64,000 nucleotides of DNA from contig NZ_UGYM01000002.1 of the NCBI RefSeq assembly GCF_900456975.1, positions 1,302,001 to 1,366,000 of the forward strand, read 5' to 3'. The notes beneath the pieces are model-generated. The model was not told the DNA's origin, searched no databases, and was given only the letters and a program-made list of their open reading frames with translations. The stretch is from Shewanella baltica (GTDB lineage: Bacteria; Pseudomonadota; Gammaproteobacteria; Enterobacterales; Shewanellaceae). The position numbers were made by a program, and so were the translations under genes. Below, one piece after another: positions 58,009 to 64,000 of the stretch (position 1 is the stretch's first letter; each line of letters starts with the position of its first letter).

Positions 58009-59718
58009 TTACTTAGGATTCAGTGGGCTTAATGGCGCCGATTTTGGGTTTGAATGTTTATGCTCACAAGCCTTAACCGCGTTAAGCAATGCGGCGCACT
58101 CTAGGGTCAGCTTTTTAGTATCCGCACTGTTAGTATTCGCACTGTCAGTATGACTGTTGGCATCGGCCTTCGCACTATAGGCGGCAATTTGCAGTTGCTG
58201 TATCGCCTGTGCGAGTTGCGGCGACTGCTCGGCAATTTTATCGAGTGTCATAGGCGCTTGCTGTAACTCGCTGAAGTAGCGCTGTAACTGCAACATAATG
58301 CGGCTCACATCGCCACTTGCGCAGGCTTGCTCCAATCCTTGTAAGCCCGCAACATTTACTGATTGTGCTGAACTCATTGAAGCGTTAATTGCTGTCGGGG
58401 CGGCCGATTGGTTTTTTAAAGCGCGGCGCCAAGCGATTAAAGTGATGATCCAAGCGACGAGAGTGATCAGCCATAGCGCAGCAAACACCTTAATCATCCA
58501 GGAGTCATTGTTGTCGGCCGCTGAATTTGCTTGCCAAGAGGCTTGGGCGGGCGCATCTGTGACGGCACCGCCAGTTACCACTATGGTGCGTGCGGGGAGC
58601 GTCGCGGTTTCTTGACGTTTAAGGTGCGGATTCCACCAAGGCACTTTGACTTCGGGCAGGATAAATGTTCCCGCTTTGCTGGGAACGATTGCCGACGTAA
58701 TACTGTACTGGGAGACAATTTGTGCATCGCGTACAAAGGTTTGTCGCTGAGGTTTCTCTGGGTATGACTTCAGTTCATTAGGCAGGGTTTGCACTATATC
58801 TGGCAGGCTATTTTCATCGGCATTGGATGCCAACAAAGTAATAGTGCGAGTGATAGGGCTACCGACGGTAAATTCTTTAATATCCTCAGGGAAGTTCTCT
58901 TTTAACACCACTAAATCGGCAACCAGCCATTGGCCTTGGAAGTTTGTCGGTGCAGGATTCACTTGCACTGTGAGTGAGGGCGCCCCCGCTTGCATTGGGC
59001 GGCTTTCATTAAAGCCAAACATGCCGCCGCGGCGTTGGGATTCAACTAACACATCGCCCGCAAAGGTTGCACCTTTGATGTTCACTTGGCCGGGTAAGTC
59101 GGGAATGATGCCATAGGTGCGTTCAATCACGCGGTAACGGCGGCCATCGACTATCTCTGAGCCATCCTTATCTTCGCCAATTTGTTTGATCTGTGCGCCT
59201 TCGATTACTGGTGCGCTCAATACGCCCCTTTGTAATTCTACCGCTAGATAGAGTTTCACCTTGTAGGTAATGAGCTGCCCGACATAGGCCTCGTCAGTTG
59301 ACACTTTGGCATCGATGAATAGGTTGTTCATTTGCGCGGGCTGGCTGCCCGTTTCGACCACTTTGAGTGGGATCGGCGCCGAGCTGATGCCATCAATAGT
59401 AAAGGCTGGAATGGTCAACTGGCCTTTTTGTTTTGGCGCGAGCAACACTTGCCAGCGAGTCTCTTTGACCGCATCGAAGTTCATGATCTGTGTGCTGCGA
59501 CTCACGCTGGTGCGGCCAACAATAAAGTCTTTCAGCAGGGCGGACGTGTCTAGCTTGCCAGTATCGATTTCATCATCGACGCTGATGTTGAGCACAAAGT
59601 ATTCACCCTCCATCACAGGATTACGATCGACCGATGCCTCAATTTTGCTGAGTGCAAAGGCGGGATGGGCCACTCCGATGGCAAGGAGTAGCAGGATAAA
59701 AAATTGTCTGATCACCAC
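58009..59718 (-). CDS. batD: BatD-like protein
   Basis: A 569-aa membrane-anchored periplasmic protein of the Bat (aerotolerance) operon. A signal peptide (FFILLLLAIGVAHPAFA) is followed by beta-rich domains and a transmembrane helix near residues 408-430 (ALWLITLVAWIITLIAWRRAL), then a cytoplasmic tail. Typical BatD segments are VDRNPVMEGEYFVLNISVDD and LAPKQKGQLTIPAF. Its start overlaps the end of the BatB-like gene by seven bases. Confidence 0.9.
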   Translation of the reverse strand: MVIRQFFILLLLAIGVAHPAFALSKIEASVDRNPVMEGEYFVLNISVDDEIDTGKLDTSALLKDFIVGRTSVSRSTQIMNFDAVKETRWQVLLAPKQKGQLTIPAFTIDGISSAPIPLKVVETGSQPAQMNNLFIDAKVSTDEAYVGQLITYKVKLYLAVELQRGVLSAPVIEGAQIKQIGEDKDGSEIVDGRRYRVIERTYGIIPDLPGQVNIKGATFAGDVLVESQRRGGMFGFNESRPMQAGAPSLTVQVNPAPTNFQGQWLVADLVVLKENFPEDIKEFTVGSPITRTITLLASNADENSLPDIVQTLPNELKSYPEKPQRQTFVRDAQIVSQYSITSAIVPSKAGTFILPEVKVPWWNPHLKRQETATLPARTIVVTGGAVTDAPAQASWQANSAADNNDSWMIKVFAALWLITLVAWIITLIAWRRALKNQSAAPTAINASMSSAQSVNVAGLQGLEQACASGDVSRIMLQLQRYFSELQQAPMTLDKIAEQSPQLAQAIQQLQIAAYSAKADANSHTDSANTNSADTKKLTLECAALLNAVKACEHKHSNPKSAPLSPLNPK

Positions 59719-61811
59719 TGTTCGTTATCCTTTGATATTTGGCCATTTTGACGGCGTTTTTGATATTCCAACTGCATTTTATTGCGAAGTAACACTTGTG
59801 GGTCTTCACTCACGCCCCTCAGCGCTCGCTGCATTTCTGCGGGAAGCGGTTCGCTATTGGTTGGCGGCGCTTCGACAGATTCACTCATAGCGGCTTCTTG
59901 TTTATCTTGCGCATTTTTCTCAGGAGCTTCCTTGGCGCCAACGCTTTGCTTGGCTTGCTCAGCGGATTTTTCCTCCTCGGCATCGGCGTTAGCCTGCGCT
60001 TGCATCTTAGCTTCATTATCCGCTGGTGAATCGTCTACAGGCTCATTTTCCTTTGCATCCTGCTCGGCATTTTGCTGCTTGGCTTGTTGATCCTGTTGCG
60101 CTTTATCTTGATCTTGCTGAGCTTCATCTTGCTTGTCCTGAGCATTGCCATTTTGCTTATCTTGCTCTGACTCTTGCTTATCCGCTTTTTGCTGCTCAGA
60201 GCTTTGCTCAGGATTGGCATTGTCCTGTTGATCCTGAGACTCTTGTCCCGCTTGATCTTGCTTATCTTTCTGAGCGCTATCTTGGTCAGATTGTTGTTTA
60301 TCCTGCGACTGCTGATTACCGGATTGTTGGTCGCCAGATTGTTGGTCACCTGAATTGGAATCACCGGACTGCTGATCGCCTTGTTGATCTTGGTTCTTAT
60401 CCTGTTGATCGTTTTTACCTTGCTGCTTTTGCTGTTGTTTCAATTGCTTTTCAGCCAGTTCAAGGTTGGCCTTTGCCGCAGGGAAATCGGCTTGTTTTTC
60501 AAGTGCGGCTTGATAGCGCTCCTTTGCCTTATCGGGTTTACCGAGTTGCATCAACGCATTGCCTTGATTGTAGAGGCCTTGGGCAGAGCTATCTTGCTCG
60601 AAGGTTTTCAGCGCTTGCTCATAATCACCGGCCTTATATTGGGCGCTGCCACGCCATTGGGGTGACTCAAACTGCTTAGCGGCGTTGGCATAATCTTGGG
60701 ATTGATAGGCCTGCATCGCTTGCTGATCTGTCGTTTTCCACACATTGTCCCAGGCATTGTCCCACACACTGGCATGGGCAGACTGAGGCGCGGCCGCGAG
60801 CAGTAAGCCGCCAATGAGAGTGGCAAATCCAACGCTTGCCACGATTCCTTGCCTAAAGCTGAAAAGGGCGGGCAGCAGTAACAGCAGGGCGAGATAAGGG
60901 CCGAGATCCTGCCAGGTTTCACCGTCAAGATCTGTGGCTTTGGCATCGCCCGTATCACTTAACCAATCTTGTAATTGGGCCAGATCATTGCCGTCGGTGC
61001 GATTTTGGATTAACACGCCTTTGTTATCCGCTGCCAGTTTTTGCAGCAGGCCAAAGTCAGTGCTGGCCACAACGACCTCGTTGCTGCTGTCGCGCTGCAA
61101 TTGTCCATCGGGTAGACGAATTGGCGCGCCTTGGCTGGTACCAAAAGCGACGACCGCAAGTCGATATTGCGTGCCACTTAATGCCGAGTTAGCGTCATCA
61201 AATTGGGCTGCGGTTATGCCATCTGTCATCAGGATAATATCACCGCGAATATGCCCACCCTGAGCCAGTAGCGTTTTAGCTTGGGTTAAACCTGCCGCTA
61301 AGTTTGAGCCACGAACGGGCATGATGTCAGGGCTTAAGGTCGGCAATAAATTGAGTAGCGTGCCGGTATCGCGCGTTAACGGGCTGATAGTAAAGGCATC
61401 GCCAGCAAAGGCGACTAAACCTGTTTCACCTTCTTTAAGATTACGCAGCAGATCCGTAGCCCTAAATTTAGCTTGGGTTAAACGGTTCGGCGCCAGATCG
61501 GTAGCGAACATAGACACAGACATGTCCATCACCAGTACGCGGCCTTGCTCGGCGGCAAACACAGGTAAGGACTGTTTATTAACCGCAGGTCCGGCGAGCG
61601 CAAAAGTCGCAATCAGCCAAGTGAAAGCTAATAAATGCAACGGACGGCGGGATTTCTTGCTGCCTTGGGTGACCAATATTTTGGCTAAGTGCGGCGCAAT
61701 ATACCGATTCCACGCGCTGTGGCTCTCGTGTTGTCGCCATAAACTCAACAACACTAAAGCCAGTGGCACTAGGGCGAGTAGCCATTCTGGGCGAATAAAA
61801 TGTAGGCTCAT
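59712..61811 (-). CDS. BatB/BatC-like fusion: VWA domain, TPR and Gln/Asp-rich tail
   Basis: A 699-aa inner-membrane protein. Two helices at the start lead to a VWA domain (about residues 90-285) whose metal site shows DMSVS in VLVMDMSVSMFATDL and LMTDG. A helix pair (about 300-345) is followed by TPR-like repeats (ANAAKQFESPQWRGSAQYKAGDYEQALK), then a long low-complexity Gln/Asp/Lys/Ser region (about 455-640). It combines BatB (VWA) and BatC (TPR). Its start overlaps the BatA stop (ATGA). Role in envelope stress is inferred from the family. Confidence 0.9.
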   Translation of the reverse strand: MSLHFIRPEWLLALVPLALVLLSLWRQHESHSAWNRYIAPHLAKILVTQGSKKSRRPLHLLAFTWLIATFALAGPAVNKQSLPVFAAEQGRVLVMDMSVSMFATDLAPNRLTQAKFRATDLLRNLKEGETGLVAFAGDAFTISPLTRDTGTLLNLLPTLSPDIMPVRGSNLAAGLTQAKTLLAQGGHIRGDIILMTDGITAAQFDDANSALSGTQYRLAVVAFGTSQGAPIRLPDGQLQRDSSNEVVVASTDFGLLQKLAADNKGVLIQNRTDGNDLAQLQDWLSDTGDAKATDLDGETWQDLGPYLALLLLLPALFSFRQGIVASVGFATLIGGLLLAAAPQSAHASVWDNAWDNVWKTTDQQAMQAYQSQDYANAAKQFESPQWRGSAQYKAGDYEQALKTFEQDSSAQGLYNQGNALMQLGKPDKAKERYQAALEKQADFPAAKANLELAEKQLKQQQKQQGKNDQQDKNQDQQGDQQSGDSNSGDQQSGDQQSGNQQSQDKQQSDQDSAQKDKQDQAGQESQDQQDNANPEQSSEQQKADKQESEQDKQNGNAQDKQDEAQQDQDKAQQDQQAKQQNAEQDAKENEPVDDSPADNEAKMQAQANADAEEEKSAEQAKQSVGAKEAPEKNAQDKQEAAMSESVEAPPTNSEPLPAEMQRALRGVSEDPQVLLRNKMQLEYQKRRQNGQISKDNEQW

Positions 61812-62830
61812 GATTTAATGTTCCCCTGTGAAGTGGTTGCGACAGAGGGTTTAACGCGGCGCGCTGCAAAGAATGGTAATTGACCTAAGGCAATCCACAG
61901 GCTCGTCAGTAAGGCCAGTGCCAGCGGCCAATAGAACAAATCTGCCTGCGGACGATAGCTTAATTGATCGCGACTCACTGGTTCGAGTTTATCGATTTCT
62001 TGGTAAATCTGGTCGAGCTCTTGGCTGTTACGGGCGCGGAAATAGCGGCCGTGAGTGACGTCGGCGATATGCTTAAGTTGGTTCTCATCCAGATCCATCG
62101 AAGGATTAACCCGCTCGCGGCCAAAGAGTGTGCGGCGCTCCATCACATCGGCACCGACACCGACAGTGTAAATAGTAACTTTACGATTAGCGGCAATTTG
62201 CGCCGCCTGCTCTGGCTCAATATTGCCCGCGTTGTTAGAGCCGTCGGTCAATAAAATCAACACTCTGTTACTCTCGTCCATTTTATCGAAACGTTTTACC
62301 GCCAGCGCGATAGCTTCACCTATGGCGGTTTGTTTACCGACTAAGCCGATTTGTGCTTCTTTTAAAAATTGCGCCACTGAACGTCTGTCTTGGGTGAGCG
62401 GCGCCTGCAAATAGGCGTGATCGGCAAAGAGAATTAAACCGATACGATCGCCTTTGCGGCGCTCGATAAAGTCACTGACAACGTGCTGAATTAAAGTGAA
62501 ACGGTCAACGGTTTTACCATTTACCACCATGTCTTCAATCTGCATACTGCCGGATAAATCCACCGCCATCATCAGATCGCGGCCTTGGCTCGGCAGTTCG
62601 ATAGGTTCGCCAAGCCATTGCGGACGGGCGATAGCGAGCACTAATAGGCACCAGATCAGCCAGTAGCGTTTGCGACTCTGGCGCGTGTTGGCCGCTAAGC
62701 TTTGTTTGCCTGTTTGGCTTATTCCGGGGAGTTGTAGCCGGCCACCATCCACTTGTACGGTTTGTTGGCGCCAAAAAATCAAAGGTAAAGGCAGTAATAT
62801 CAATAGCCAAGGCCATGCAATTGTTAACAT
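61808..62830 (-). CDS. batA: BatA-like VWA-domain membrane protein
   Basis: A 340-aa protein with two N-terminal helices, a VWA domain (about 85-290) and one C-terminal helix. The metal site is intact: DLSGS in MMAVDLSGSMQ, Thr in APLTQDRRS and Asp in LLTDGSNNAGN. It overlaps its neighbours on both sides by a few bases, so translation is coupled. Confidence 0.92.
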   Translation of the reverse strand: MLTIAWPWLLILLPLPLIFWRQQTVQVDGGRLQLPGISQTGKQSLAANTRQSRKRYWLIWCLLVLAIARPQWLGEPIELPSQGRDLMMAVDLSGSMQIEDMVVNGKTVDRFTLIQHVVSDFIERRKGDRIGLILFADHAYLQAPLTQDRRSVAQFLKEAQIGLVGKQTAIGEAIALAVKRFDKMDESNRVLILLTDGSNNAGNIEPEQAAQIAANRKVTIYTVGVGADVMERRTLFGRERVNPSMDLDENQLKHIADVTHGRYFRARNSQELDQIYQEIDKLEPVSRDQLSYRPQADLFYWPLALALLTSLWIALGQLPFFAARRVKPSVATTSQGNIKS

Positions 62831-63480
62831 TGTGCCTCCGGTTGTTTGGTGTCAGCTGGCTGAATTGGCGCTTGGCTTTTAGCTTGAGCGTCGCCACTAG
62901 CTTGAACGTAGCCCTTCTCTTGAACAAGAGTCGGCTCAGGCGCACTCAGTGTTGCTTTCGATGCCAACCAAGCTTGTGCGAGTTCATGTAACTCATTGGC
63001 TTCAGCTAAGGTTAACGGCGTTGGCTGGTGACGTTTGGCCAACAAGTGGCCGATACGTTGGCGTTTAGGCGCGGGTAAATAGCTGTCTAGCCACGTCGCC
63101 CAAGCTTCACCATCTAAGGAGGCTATTGCATCTCTGCTGAGGTAACTCATGGCGGTACGCTTTAATAGGCTATTGACGTCAGAGACATAGGACGGCGCTT
63201 GTCTATCAAGCTGACAGAGTAACTGTTTCGCGGCTTTTTTCGGCGCGAAGTCACGGGCGCGTTTTCTTAGCCAGATAACTAAGAGTGTGATGAGAGCAAT
63301 CACTAGCGCGAGGACCAACCAATAACCGATTGCCCAAGGCCAAGCGCCGATTGGATCGGGATGAATGATATCCTGCAGATCCGCTAGCGCTGGGTTTGGC
63401 GCTGTAGCCATAGGGACCGCAGGCTGTGCATTTGCTATCACTGGTGTCACTATTTCTGAATTCACTGTTGCTGGATCCAT
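62824..63480 (-). CDS. DUF4381-family protein of the Bat operon
   Basis: A 218-aa protein with one helix near residues 48-72 (AIGYWLVLALVIALITLLVIWL), a cytoplasmic helical domain (RKRARDFAPKKAAKQLLCQLDRQ, YLSRDAIASLDGEAW) and a Pro/Gln-rich tail. It fits the DUF4381 family, usually between the DUF58 and BatA genes, as here. Its function is not known. Confidence 0.85.
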   Translation of the reverse strand: MDPATVNSEIVTPVIANAQPAVPMATAPNPALADLQDIIHPDPIGAWPWAIGYWLVLALVIALITLLVIWLRKRARDFAPKKAAKQLLCQLDRQAPSYVSDVNSLLKRTAMSYLSRDAIASLDGEAWATWLDSYLPAPKRQRIGHLLAKRHQPTPLTLAEANELHELAQAWLASKATLSAPEPTLVQEKGYVQASGDAQAKSQAPIQPADTKQPEAQC

Positions 63481-63482
63481 AG

Positions 63483-64000
63483 TTAACGCAATAATTCCAA
63501 TTGATGGGCTAGGGGAGCACCCGCATCGATGAGCTGGGTGCGCACGCGCAGTTGCTGCATCATGGCGATAAAGTCCCTTTGCTGACGCAGCTGGATATCA
63601 AGCCAAGCCTGATAACTGTGGCGGGTGAGCACTAAGTCCTCATCCCCATCCCGTACCGGCAAACTAAAGTTGTGCGGTAACGGCAGTGTCCCTTGGCGCA
63701 GGGGATCGGTAATCAGGTAGGCGCCCACATCACAATGACGTTTAAGCTCGGTTAATGGCGCAATACATTGGGGGCTAAAATGGCTGCCATCGGTCACTAT
63801 CCAAACCAAGGAGCCGGGTTTGGCGATGCGTTGTAATCGCTGACAAGCGCGCAGAATATGATCAGGATCGCGCTGGCCACTGCCAACATGATTGAGTTGA
63901 TTCTCATGCACACGGCGCAGACCTGAGATCAATTGCAATATGCCCTGACGACGGCTGCGGGGTTTGAGCTCTAAATGCTCAGACTCGCATGCGATCAAGG
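63483..64000 (-). CDS. DUF58-family protein, 5' truncated by window edge
   Basis: The C-terminal 171 or so residues of a DUF58 (VWA-like) protein, seen as HVGSGQRDPDHILRACQRL and WIVTDGSHFSPQ. In Bat operons it lies behind a MoxR-family ATPase. The gene must continue right of the window, since the frame is open to the edge and the only nearby start codon is a TTG. It ends two bases before the DUF4381 start. Confidence 0.85.
   Translation of the reverse strand, partial: LIACESEHLELKPRSRRQGILQLISGLRRVHENQLNHVGSGQRDPDHILRACQRLQRIAKPGSLVWIVTDGSHFSPQCIAPLTELKRHCDVGAYLITDPLRQGTLPLPHNFSLPVRDGDEDLVLTRHSYQAWLDIQLRQQRDFIAMMQQLRVRTQLIDAGAPLAHQLELLR

Noticed and set aside
60026..60679. A 217-codon plus-strand frame antisense to the BatB/BatC fusion
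   Set aside because: It lies opposite the Gln-rich low-complexity tail, where CAG/GAT codons rarely give stops on the other strand; its product resembles nothing and has no ribosome site.

Overview
The window looks like chromosomal DNA of a marine or aquatic gammaproteobacterium, most probably Shewanella. The pointers are a large secreted subtilase with a GlyGly-CTERM tail, a second PPC/P-domain subtilase, a Tat-exported GH109 protein, a TRAP dicarboxylate system under a DctB/DctD sigma-54 circuit, split FadR-like operators at fadL, and gltX set between large tRNA-Val and tRNA-Glu arrays. The genus is inferred from gene content and protein similarity as I recall it; no database search was run. 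I see no insertion sequence, integrase, prophage or CRISPR array, so most of the window reads as core genome.

Layout. 1-3.5 kb: the end of a GlyGly-CTERM subtilase. 3.5-8 kb: a LysR/MFS pair of the YnfL/YnfM type, then a second LysR gene divergent from two half-size DMT (DUF606) genes. 8-14.8 kb: dctPQM (TRAP transporter) and dctBD (sensor kinase and sigma-54 activator), with a good -24/-12 promoter and palindromes ahead of dctP. 15.4-16.2 kb: seven tandem tRNA-Val(UAC) genes on the minus strand with a consensus promoter. 16.8-18.2 kb: gltX, followed at once by a tRNA promoter and nine tRNAs (two Ala-GGC, seven Glu-UUC) built from nested duplications. 20.6-30 kb: an ABC exporter; a DNA-alkylation repair cluster (Ada-AlkA fusion, Ogt) with an RNA helicase and a phosphatase; cheV; sstT; a CIA30 protein. 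30-42.4 kb: GH109; rluA; acpH; the queA, tgt-yajC-secD-secF block; rhodanese and siroheme genes; yaeQ. 42.5-53.3 kb: a secreted subtilase, a GNAT gene without a normal start codon, and an apparent operon of RND adaptor, RND pump, a YgaP-like membrane protein and a periplasmic rhodanese; then SIMPL and VOC genes. 53.4-64 kb: fadL with two FadR-like sites, putP, an ECF sigma factor with a probable membrane anti-sigma partner, and a Bat (aerotolerance) operon that runs off the right edge.

How the genes work together. DctB/DctD probably sense C4-dicarboxylates and switch on dctPQM through sigma-54. The queA/tgt genes make queuosine in tRNA, while yajC-secDF assist protein export, as in many gammaproteobacteria. 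The adaptor-pump-DUF2892-rhodanese set suggests a link between efflux and sulfur or thiol stress. The Bat proteins form overlapping, translationally coupled cell-envelope genes.

Nothing here is clearly a wholly new system. The most unusual items are the tRNA array with tRNA-like debris in its spacers, the efflux/rhodanese operon with YgaP split in two, the GAFTGV variant in DctD, the GNAT gene whose conserved N-terminus lies upstream of any usual start, and the FadR-like operator pair at fadL.
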